Shown: positions 57,867 to 64,000 of the stretch, piece after piece
How positions within the stretch are numbered: the first letter of the stretch is position 1
Layout: each line of letters begins with the position of its first letter
NCBI RefSeq assembly: GCF_030286555.1
Contig: NZ_JASVWF010000003.1
Coordinates: 496,001 to 560,000 of the forward strand
Length of the DNA: 64,000 nucleotides
Reading direction: 5' to 3'
From: Actinomycetospora termitidis
Lineage (GTDB): Bacteria > Actinomycetota > Actinomycetes > Mycobacteriales > Pseudonocardiaceae
Notes under the pieces: generated by a model
Told to the model about the DNA's origin: nothing
Database searches by the model: none
What the model saw: only the letters and a program-made list of their open reading frames with translations
Made by a program: the position numbers and the translations under genes

Positions 57867-57878
57867 ACACGATCGTGT
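57867..57878. promoter_or_regulatory. perfect palindrome upstream of the response regulator
   Basis: ACACGATCGTGT, 12 bp, begins 15 nt before the ATG of the regulator at 57852; likely an operator (possibly autoregulatory) but the binding protein is unknown. Confidence 0.45.
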
Positions 57879-58022
57879 CCTCCCGTAGCTCTACCGGGCG
57901 ACAAGGGACGCAGCCGTTCGCCACACCGAAGATCACGACATCGGTGTAATTCACCCGCTCGGTCATCACTCACGTGCGTTACGCCGACTACGTATTGCGC
58001 ACACCCGACCCGCGTCGCTCTC

Positions 58023-59249
58023 ATGATCGTCGTGCGCCAACTGATGCGGTTCGCGGTCGTCGTGGTGGCCGCCGCGGTGCTCGTGGCCGTCCCGCTCGTC
58101 CCGACGACGGCGCGGGCGGTCCCCTCCGGCGAGACCTGGGGCGCCGAGCTGGCCGTGGCAGGCGGGGACGACGTCGACGTCGTCGCGGGCGACGGCGCGA
58201 TCCGCCTCGCGGACACCGCGCCCCGCCGGACCACCTCGGGCCCGTCCCCCGCCGAGGGCACGCTGCTGCTCGCGCCGCGGCGCCTCGGCGCGGTCGCCGA
58301 CCGGGTCTCCGCCGCGGTCACCGCCGACACCCCGGCCGGCTCCGAGGTGCTGGTCGCGGTGCGGGGCCTGCGCGACGACGGGTCCTGGTCGGAGTGGTCC
58401 GCGAGCGGCCCCGAGGGTCCGGCCCAGCTGCCCGGCCCGACGCTCCAGGTGCAGGTCCGCGTCACCCTCGTGGCGGGCGGGAACGGTGAGAGCCCGTCCC
58501 TGCGCCGCCTCTGGCTCACCGCGGACGCGACCCCCGCACCCCGGCGGCTGTCCGCACCCGCCGTCGCCACCCCGTTCGGCGCCCGGGTGTTCGCCACCCG
58601 GATCGGCCTGGTCGGCAACACCACCGCGAACGGCCACCGGATCGTCTCCGACGACCGCTTCGTCGCCCTGCCCTCCCGCCGCGGCCTCTCCCCCGAGGAC
58701 ACCGGGGACTACACGGTGCGGGTCTGCGCCGACAACGGCCGGTGCACCTGGGCCCCGGTGTGGGACGTCGGCCCGTGGAACGTCAAGGACGACTACTGGG
58801 GCACCGACCGGGAGTCGTTCCGGGACCTCCCCCGCGGCGTCCCGCAGGCCCAGGCCGCCCGGGACGGCTACGCCGGCGGCCGGGACGGCCTCGGCCGCCG
58901 GGTCGCGAACCCCGCCGGCATCGACCTCGCGGACGGCACCTTCCGCGACGACCTCCGGCTGGCGGACAACTCCTGGGTCGACGTCGCCTACCTCTGGACC
59001 GGCACCGGACCGGCCGGGACCGCGCGCGACGGGGACGTGCTGACCGTGCGGTCCGCACCCTCCCCGGACGCGCCCGACGTCGGGACGGTCGCCCCGCGCT
59101 CCCGGGTGCCGGTCGAGTGCGCCACCGGGTCCGGGTCTGGCGCGCAGGCCCTGGCACGGGTTCCCGACGACGGCCGCTGGCTGCGGCTCGCACCCGACCG
59201 CTACGTCCCAGCGACCGACCTGGAGGTCCCCGATGTCCCCGCGTGCTGA
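58023..59249 (+). CDS. secreted protein, N-terminal jelly-roll-like domain plus DPBB/SH3-like modules
   Basis: 408 aa from ATG 58023. Signal peptide residues 1-32 (LMRFAVVVVAAAVLVAVPLVPTTARA). The N-terminal region (37-155: ETWGAELAVAGGDDVDVVAGDGAIRLADT...EVLVAVRGLRDDGSWSEWSA...VQVRVTLVAGG) is the same domain as in the next gene. Residues about 190-300 (ATRIGLVGNTTANGHRIVSDDRFVALPSRRGL...TVRVCADNGRCTWAPVWDVGPWN) recall a double-psi beta-barrel with a Cys pair, followed by an Asp/Gly-rich block and a C-terminal SH3-like domain. No catalytic role can be claimed. It overlaps the next gene by 17 bp, so the two form a unit. Confidence 0.75.
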   Translation: MIVVRQLMRFAVVVVAAAVLVAVPLVPTTARAVPSGETWGAELAVAGGDDVDVVAGDGAIRLADTAPRRTTSGPSPAEGTLLLAPRRLGAVADRVSAAVTADTPAGSEVLVAVRGLRDDGSWSEWSASGPEGPAQLPGPTLQVQVRVTLVAGGNGESPSLRRLWLTADATPAPRRLSAPAVATPFGARVFATRIGLVGNTTANGHRIVSDDRFVALPSRRGLSPEDTGDYTVRVCADNGRCTWAPVWDVGPWNVKDDYWGTDRESFRDLPRGVPQAQAARDGYAGGRDGLGRRVANPAGIDLADGTFRDDLRLADNSWVDVAYLWTGTGPAGTARDGDVLTVRSAPSPDAPDVGTVAPRSRVPVECATGSGSGAQALARVPDDGRWLRLAPDRYVPATDLEVPDVPAC

Positions 59250-61095
59250 CCGCTCGTCCCGCAGCGGCGGGGAGGCCGGGACCGCGCCGGGCCATGATCA
59301 TCGAGCACCTGGGGTGGTCACCCCGCCCGCGCGGGCACCGAGGGTGCTCGCTCGTCGGCGGGCCGCCGTCACCAGCGCGGTCCTCGCCTCCCTGCTGCTC
59401 GCGGGCGCCACGGTCGCGGTCGCGGAACCGGCGATCGTCGTCCCCGAGCCGGGTGGCGAGAGCTGGGCCGCGGAGCTCGCCCTCGAGGGCGGCGACGACA
59501 CCGGGGTCCTCCTCGCCGACGGCGCCGTCCGGCCGCTCCCGACGCCGGGCGTCCGTCCCGAGGGCATCCTGACCGTCGCACCCCGCCGCCTGCTCCGCCC
59601 CACCCGCGAGCTCGCCGGGACCGTCACCGCGGACCGGCCGCCCGGCACCGAGGTCGACCTCGAGGCCCGCGGCCTCGACCCCGACGGCCGCTGGGGTCCG
59701 TGGCAGGCGGTGCGCGACCGGGCGCCCGCGCAGTTCGCCGCACCCACCTCCGAGGTGCAGGTCCGGCTCGTCCTGCGCGGCACCGCCGACGGCTCCGCGG
59801 TGCCCGCCGCGCGCGGGGCGTGGCTGACCGCCTCGTCGACCTCGCCGGGAACGACGAGCACCACGAGCCCGTCGTCGAGCACGACGTCCTCGACGGCGAC
59901 CTCGACGCGCCCGCACCACCCCGACCGGCCGGACCACCCGTCGAGGCCGACCACGACCGGGCCGACCACCACGACGCCGACCACGACCACCCCACCGCCG
60001 TCGACGACGACGCCGACCACCACGACCACCCCACCCACGACGACCACCGAGCCGACGACCACCACCACCGGGCCGACGACCACCACCACCGGGCCGACGA
60101 CCACCACCACCGGGCCGACGACCACCACGACCACCACCACGTCCCGGCCGAGCGACCCCTCGTGCCTGCCGGTGCCGTCCGGCCTGCCCGTGCCGCTCCC
60201 GACCGTCTGCGTCCGCCCCCCGACGATCCCGACCGACCGGCCGCAGGCCCTCCGGGCCGCCGACGCGACCACGACGTCGACCACCCCGACGACCTCTTCC
60301 ACCGCCTCGACCACCGGCCTGATCTGGGACGGCGCGATCGCCACGAAGGGCCTCGGCGGGTTCAAGGACACGCCCTGGAACATCACGGACGACTCCACGG
60401 TGACCGTCGTCGACGGCCCCGCGAAGACCATCCGCTTCACCGTTCCCGCGGGCTCGCAGCGCGCGGAGGTCGAGCCGGACGTCGACGAGTTCGGCGAGGG
60501 CCAGACGCGGTTCTTCCGCCTGACCTACACGCTGCCCCCGTCGTTCCCGCTGGACCCGGGCGGCTTCCAGCTCGCCACCCAGTGGAAGAACGACGGGACC
60601 GGGTCGCCACCGCTGGAGCTACGGATCGAGGACGGGAAGTTCCGCCTCGGCGGCGGGTTCGGCCGGCCCGGCGGGTCCCGGCTGTTCTCCACCGACATCG
60701 CGCCCGCGGTCACGGGGCGCCCGGTCGACATCGTCGTCGGGATCGTCTTCTCCTCCGACCCGGAGAAGGGTCGCGTCGACGTGTGGCTCGACGGGCAACA
60801 GCGCGTCGCCGGGTTCCGCCCGCCGGGCGGCACGCTCTACGAGGGCAAGCAGGACTACTGGAAGGTCGGCCTCTACCGCGACACCTCGAACCAGGGCACC
60901 GCCACCGCCGACCTGGGGGTCGCGCGGGTGGGCGAGACCTACGGATCGGTGGCGGGCACCCCGACCCCGGCTCCTGCCCCCGCGCCGCCGAGCACGACCA
61001 CGTCGCCCTCCCCGACGCCGTCGACGACCTCGACCCCGTCGTCGCCGACGAGCCCGAGCCGCACCGTCGTCGCCACCGCCCCGCCCGGACCCTGA
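59233..61095 (+). CDS. secreted polysaccharide-lyase-like protein with Thr/Pro-rich linker
   Basis: 620 aa from ATG 59233 with GGAGG 7 nt upstream. Signal/anchor at RRRAAVTSAVLASLLLAGATVAVA (41-64). The N-terminal domain (GESWAAELALEGGDDTGVLLADGAVRPLP...EVDLEARGLDPDGRWGPWQAV...EVQVRLVLRG) duplicates that of the gene before. A Thr/Pro linker (about 200-290) carries 21-bp tandem repeats. The second half (LIWDGAIATKGLGGFKDTPWNI...FFRLTYTLPPSFPLDPGGFQLATQWKNDG...ELRIEDGKFRLGGG...GRVDVWLDGQQRV...YWKVGLYRDTSNQGTATADLGVARVGETY) matches the heparin-lyase-I-like polysaccharide lyase fold. It may cut an acidic polymer. Its last 157 bp run antisense to the HlyD-like gene. Confidence 0.82.
   Translation: MSPRADRSSRSGGEAGTAPGHDHRAPGVVTPPARAPRVLARRRAAVTSAVLASLLLAGATVAVAEPAIVVPEPGGESWAAELALEGGDDTGVLLADGAVRPLPTPGVRPEGILTVAPRRLLRPTRELAGTVTADRPPGTEVDLEARGLDPDGRWGPWQAVRDRAPAQFAAPTSEVQVRLVLRGTADGSAVPAARGAWLTASSTSPGTTSTTSPSSSTTSSTATSTRPHHPDRPDHPSRPTTTGPTTTTPTTTTPPPSTTTPTTTTTPPTTTTEPTTTTTGPTTTTTGPTTTTTGPTTTTTTTTSRPSDPSCLPVPSGLPVPLPTVCVRPPTIPTDRPQALRAADATTTSTTPTTSSTASTTGLIWDGAIATKGLGGFKDTPWNITDDSTVTVVDGPAKTIRFTVPAGSQRAEVEPDVDEFGEGQTRFFRLTYTLPPSFPLDPGGFQLATQWKNDGTGSPPLELRIEDGKFRLGGGFGRPGGSRLFSTDIAPAVTGRPVDIVVGIVFSSDPEKGRVDVWLDGQQRVAGFRPPGGTLYEGKQDYWKVGLYRDTSNQGTATADLGVARVGETYGSVAGTPTPAPAPAPPSTTTSPSPTPSTTSTPSSPTSPSRTVVATAPPGP
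60049..60132 (+). repeat. 21-bp tandem repeat, four units
   Basis: Four units of (G/G)(A/G)GCCGACGACCACCACCACC, 21 bp each (60049, 60070, 60091, 60112), encoding EPTTTTT then GPTTTTT three times in the linker of the polysaccharide-lyase-like protein. Such in-frame DNA repeats permit length change by slippage or recombination. Confidence 0.9.
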
Positions 61096-62033
61096 CCCCG
61101 CTGCACCAGGACGGTCGCCATCCCCGGCGTCGGCCCGGGACGCAGCGCGGCCGGCGGCAGCACGAGCACGCCGTCGCGGCGGGCGAGCACGACCTCGGCG
61201 TCGACGGGGAGCCCGATCCGCGCGGAGTCGGGCAGCGGGGCGGCGATCGCAACCGCATAGCGCCCGTCCGCCCCAGGCGCCGGGGCGATGTCGACGACCT
61301 CGCCCCTCTGCCGTGTGCCGGCGGGGGCGCCCGGGGTGTCCGCGGCCGGCGTCACGAAGGCCGTGCGCCCCGTGAGCACGGAGGCGACCTGGGCGGGGTC
61401 GAGGCCGACGCGGACCACGAGCCCGGTCAGGTCGGCGATCTCGACGGCGGGTGGGGAGTCCGCCGTGACCCGGTCGCCGACCTGCACGCGCACCGTCGTC
61501 ACCGTCCCGTCCTGCGCGGCACGCAGCACCCCGCCGTCGAGGACGCGACGGGCCTCGGCGAGCGCCGCCCGGTCGGCGGAGACCGTCGCGTCGAGGCGGG
61601 CCAGGGCGACCGGGTCCGGCAGCGGCGCCACCCCGGCCGCGGAACGCGCCCGCTCGTCGGCCGCCAGCGCGGCCTCGGCCGCCTCCACCCGGGGCCGGGC
61701 GGCCCGGTCGTCGAGGGTCGCCAGCACGTCGCCCGTGCTCACCACGCCGCCGGCGAGCACGTCGACCGACGCGACCACGCCGTCGACCGGGAAGGACGCG
61801 GACGACGACGCCCGGCTGACCACCGTCCCGCCCACCCGGGCCTGCGCGACGACGCTGCCGCGCTCGACCGCCGCGGTCTGCGGCCGGACCGGCGTGTCCG
61901 CGGCCAGGGCGAGCCCGCCGACCACGACGACGGCCGCGAGCAGCACCAGCGTCAGGACCACCGCGCGCCCGCGGCCGCGTCCCCGGCGCGGAGGGCCGGA
62001 CGACGGGCGCACAGGGGTCCCGATGACGGCCAC
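60939..62033 (-). CDS. HlyD/RND-type membrane fusion (adaptor) protein
   Basis: 364 aa; start GTG 62033. A membrane helix (AVVLTLVLLAAVVVVGGLALA, about 25-45) is followed by the adaptor domains: biotinyl-lipoyl-like VERGSVVAQARVGGTVVSRASSSASFPVDGVVASVDVLAGGVVSTGDVLATLDDR, alpha-hairpin rich in Ala/Arg (VEAAEAALAADERARSAAG...LDATVSADRAALAEARRVL), second lipoyl half, then a beta-barrel ending AALRPGPTPGMATVLVQRGQG. It usually serves an ABC exporter (MacB-type), but none is in the window. The last 157 bp overlap the lyase-like gene antisense. Confidence 0.8.
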   Translation of the reverse strand: MAVIGTPVRPSSGPPRRGRGRGRAVVLTLVLLAAVVVVGGLALAADTPVRPQTAAVERGSVVAQARVGGTVVSRASSSASFPVDGVVASVDVLAGGVVSTGDVLATLDDRAARPRVEAAEAALAADERARSAAGVAPLPDPVALARLDATVSADRAALAEARRVLDGGVLRAAQDGTVTTVRVQVGDRVTADSPPAVEIADLTGLVVRVGLDPAQVASVLTGRTAFVTPAADTPGAPAGTRQRGEVVDIAPAPGADGRYAVAIAAPLPDSARIGLPVDAEVVLARRDGVLVLPPAALRPGPTPGMATVLVQRGQGPGGAVATTVRLGLVGDDGVEVVDGVGEGDVVVLGGAGAGAGVGVPATDP

Positions 62034-62280
62034 GCCCGGCACGCTAGTGACCGTCGGGGCCGGGACGGTGCACGCGGACGACACTCGGCGTGTCACCCGG
62101 GTGGGGGATGCGGCGGGACGCGGGTGACGGCCGGGTACCTGTCCGTTCGCACGGTTCCCGCGTCCCCGTCCCGCAGCTGCGTAGAGCGCACGATCACGGG
62201 TGCCGCATCTGCGGATCATCGCCCGGACCTGCGGAGATGCTCCTCACGCGCACTCCGCGACGCGGTTATCGTGGCGGGCG

Positions 62281-63375
62281 ATGACCATCCTCGACCTCGG
62301 CGTGCCCACCGTCCCGGGGACGTCGGACACCACCGGGACCACCACCCCCGCCGACCGCCCCGACGACGCGCGGCTCACCGACCGCTACGGCCGGGTCGCC
62401 ACCGACCTGCGCGTGTCCCTGACCGACCGCTGCAACCTGCGGTGCACCTACTGCATGCCCGCCGAGGGCCTGGACTGGATGCCGACCGAGGAGGCCCTCA
62501 CCGACGACGAGGTCGTCCGGCTCGTGCGGGTCGCGGTCGAGCACCTCGGGGTCCAGGAGATCCGCTTCACCGGCGGTGAACCGCTCCTGCGCCGCGGGCT
62601 CGAGGACATCGTCGCCGCGACGGCCGCGCTCGACCCGCGCCCGGACACGTCGGTGACCACGAACGGTCTCGGCCTGACGAAGCGCGCCGGCCGGCTCGCC
62701 GCCGCGGGGCTCGACCGCGTGAACGTCTCGCTCGACACCCTGCGCCCGGAGCGGTTCGCCGAGATCACCCGGCGGGACCGGCTCGGCGACGTCCTCGACG
62801 GCCTCGCCGCCGCGCGGGACGCGGGCCTCGGTCCGATCAAGATCAACACGGTGCTCATGCCGGGCCTGAACGACGACGAGGCCCCCGACCTGCTCGGGTG
62901 GGCCCTCGCCGAGGGCTACGAACTGCGGATCATCGAGCAGATGCCGCTCGACGCGGGCCACTCCTGGCAGCGCGACCGCATGATCACCGCGGAACAGATC
63001 CTGGACTCGCTGCGCACGCGGTTCTCGCTGCGCCCCGACCCCGCCGAGCGCGGCGGGGCCCCGGCCGAGCGGTTCCTGGTCGACGGGTGGGAGCGCCCGG
63101 GCGGCGGGCCCGCCCGCGTGGGCGTCATCGCCTCGGTCACCCGGCCGTTCTGCGGCACCTGCGACCGCACCCGACTGACCGCCGACGGCCAGGTGCGCAC
63201 CTGCCTCTTCGCCCGCAGCGAGAACGACCTCCGGTCGTTGCTGCGCGGTGGCGGCACCGACGACGAGATCGCGACCGCCTGGCGGGTCGCGATGTGGGGC
63301 AAGAAGCCCGGGCACGGCATCGACGACCCGGGGTTCCTGCAGCCCGACCGACCCATGAGCGCGATCGGAGGATGA
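62281..63375 (+). CDS. moaA: GTP 3',8-cyclase, molybdenum cofactor synthesis
   Basis: 364 aa from ATG 62281. Radical SAM enzyme: VSLTDRCNLRCTYCMP holds the CxxxCxxC cluster. RFTGGEPLLRRG and VNVSLDTL give the SAM site, and the C-terminal second 4Fe-4S is in RPFCGTCDRTRLTADGQVRTCLF. The terminal GG that helps MoaC action is present (MSAIGG). It makes the first step of Moco synthesis and precedes moaD by a 4-bp overlap. This pair resembles moaA2-moaD2 of mycobacteria. Confidence 0.97.
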   Translation: MTILDLGVPTVPGTSDTTGTTTPADRPDDARLTDRYGRVATDLRVSLTDRCNLRCTYCMPAEGLDWMPTEEALTDDEVVRLVRVAVEHLGVQEIRFTGGEPLLRRGLEDIVAATAALDPRPDTSVTTNGLGLTKRAGRLAAAGLDRVNVSLDTLRPERFAEITRRDRLGDVLDGLAAARDAGLGPIKINTVLMPGLNDDEAPDLLGWALAEGYELRIIEQMPLDAGHSWQRDRMITAEQILDSLRTRFSLRPDPAERGGAPAERFLVDGWERPGGGPARVGVIASVTRPFCGTCDRTRLTADGQVRTCLFARSENDLRSLLRGGGTDDEIATAWRVAMWGKKPGHGIDDPGFLQPDRPMSAIGG

Positions 63376-63653
63376 TGACGAGCTCCGTCGACACCCGCAC
63401 CGTCACCGTCACGGTCCGGTACTTCGCCGGCGCGAAGGCCGCGGCCGGCCGTGCCTCCGAGCCGATGACGGTGCCCGCCGGCACGACGATCGCCGCGCTG
63501 GTCGAGGCGGTCGCCGCCGACCACGGCGAGGCCCTCGTCAAGGTGCTGGCGGCCTCGTCGTTCCTGCTCGACGGCACCGCCGTGCACGCGCGCGACGAGG
63601 CCCTGGCCGACGGTGCCGTCCTCGACGTGCTGCCGCCCTTCGCCGGAGGCTGA
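63372..63653 (+). CDS. moaD: molybdopterin synthase small subunit MoaD-like
   Basis: 93 aa. ATG 63372 overlaps the moaA stop (ATGA); a second ATG at 63375 is also possible because GGAGG adjoins the first. Ubiquitin-like fold ending in the essential PPFAGG diglycine, which receives a thiocarboxylate. MoaD transfers sulfur to precursor Z with MoaE, absent here. The coupling gives matching amounts of MoaA and MoaD. Confidence 0.95.
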   Translation: MMTSSVDTRTVTVTVRYFAGAKAAAGRASEPMTVPAGTTIAALVEAVAADHGEALVKVLAASSFLLDGTAVHARDEALADGAVLDVLPPFAGG

Positions 63654-63719
63654 CCACCCGCTGGGCCGAACGGGTGGCATCCTCGCCGGGATCGATCACG
63701 CACTGCTACCACTACGGGT

Positions 63720-64000
63720 ATGCGCCGCGTCGCACCCGCCGTCCTGATCGCCCTCGTCGTCCTGTTCGGCACGGCGTGCTCCGGGAGCGCCGAACCACCG
63801 CCGGTCTCCGCTCTCGGACCGGTGGCGATGACGGGCGATCCGCGGACGGCGGACGCGTGCGCGCTGCTGGACCCGCAGCTGTTCACGGGGACGATCCCGC
63901 CGTCGCCCTACCCCGGAGTCGGTGACGCGGTCGGTTCCTGTCGACTGATCGGGCAGGCGGAGCCCTACCGCCCGCAGAGCGCCGAGGCGTCGTTCGCCCA
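63720..64000 (+). CDS. exported lipoprotein, C-terminus cut by window end (DUF3558-like)
   Basis: At least 93 residues from ATG 63720. Signal with lipobox FGTACSG (Cys20) gives a membrane-anchored lipoprotein. The outer part (DPRTADACALLDPQLFTGTIPPSPYPGVGDAVGSCRL) has a Cys pair and PACALLDP-like DACALLDP, typical of DUF3558-like actinobacterial lipoproteins. The gene runs off the right edge. Confidence 0.7.
   Translation, partial: MRRVAPAVLIALVVLFGTACSGSAEPPPVSALGPVAMTGDPRTADACALLDPQLFTGTIPPSPYPGVGDAVGSCRLIGQAEPYRPQSAEASFA

Noticed and set aside
62034-62280. Moco riboswitch ahead of moaA
   Set aside because: The leader has GC-rich segments, but I could not fold the conserved moco elements by eye, so no riboswitch is claimed.

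Overview
The window is 64 kb of very GC-rich DNA with dense, mostly short-spaced genes, many GTG starts and 4-bp GTGA/ATGA start-stop overlaps. Gene content is actinobacterial: mycothiol S-conjugate amidase, Rv1086-type cis-prenyltransferase, an MT0933-type protein, a Dyp/EfeUOB iron importer and FtsB beside enolase. Long runs keep the gene neighbourhoods of Mycobacterium tuberculosis (phoH2...Rv1086-Rv1085c-Rv1084-Rv1083-mca-greA-metB-cbs-fadA3; ppx-DUF501-ftsB-eno-lpqU-mazG-mfd; MFS-Rv0875c-cspB-moaA2-moaD2). There are no obvious mycolate genes. I infer a member of the Pseudonocardiales (Actinomycetospora/Pseudonocardia-like); this is inference, not a database result.

Layout. 1-16.7 kb: PhoH2 start, a DUF885 protein, a secreted repeat protein with a hairpin terminator, then the core block uppS-type synthase, hemolysin III, YyaL, mca, greA, ilvA, metB, an alpha/beta hydrolase, cbs, thiolase and a YccA protein. 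16.9-20.9 kb: a small MT0933-like protein, a LOV-GAF-PP2C blue-light phosphatase, a degenerate PIG-L deacetylase and a tRNA with a UAA anticodon. 20.9-33.9 kb: uracil-DNA glycosylase, Ppx, DUF501, FtsB, enolase, TPR protein, lytic transglycosylase, the efeUOB iron operon behind an IdeR-like box, MazG, a SurA-like lipoprotein and asparaginase. 33.9-40.9 kb: a three-gene restriction-modification-like island (Res-like helicase/nuclease, 900-aa methyltransferase, AlbA/Schlafen-type ATP-binding protein) wedged between the mazG cluster and mfd; the middle of the methyltransferase gene is strikingly AT-richer than everything around it. 41-52.7 kb: mfd, an MFS protein, DUF2771-like, cold-shock protein, a LuxR-type regulator and divergent cupin bracketed by two copies of a ~120-bp inverted-repeat element, acyl-CoA ligase, AMP nucleosidase. 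52.8-64 kb: modABC with a HTH-TOBE protein, acyl-CoA dehydrogenase, a response regulator lacking the phospho-acceptor, two tandem secreted proteins sharing an N-terminal domain (the second a polysaccharide-lyase-like protein), an HlyD-like adaptor, moaA-moaD and a truncated lipoprotein.

Functional themes: molybdenum uptake and cofactor synthesis (modABC, HTH-TOBE, moaA, moaD), iron uptake (efeUOB), sulfur/mycothiol metabolism (mca, metB, cbs), envelope growth (cis-prenyltransferase, FtsB, transglycosylase), stress/light signalling and DNA defence/repair (Res-Mod-AlbA, mfd, UDG). Two non-coding repeat families stand out: a dispersed 15-mer TTCCCGACGGCGGGT (six exact copies plus several one-mismatch copies, inside genes and between them) and the ~120-bp hairpin element at 47.4 and 49.2 kb.
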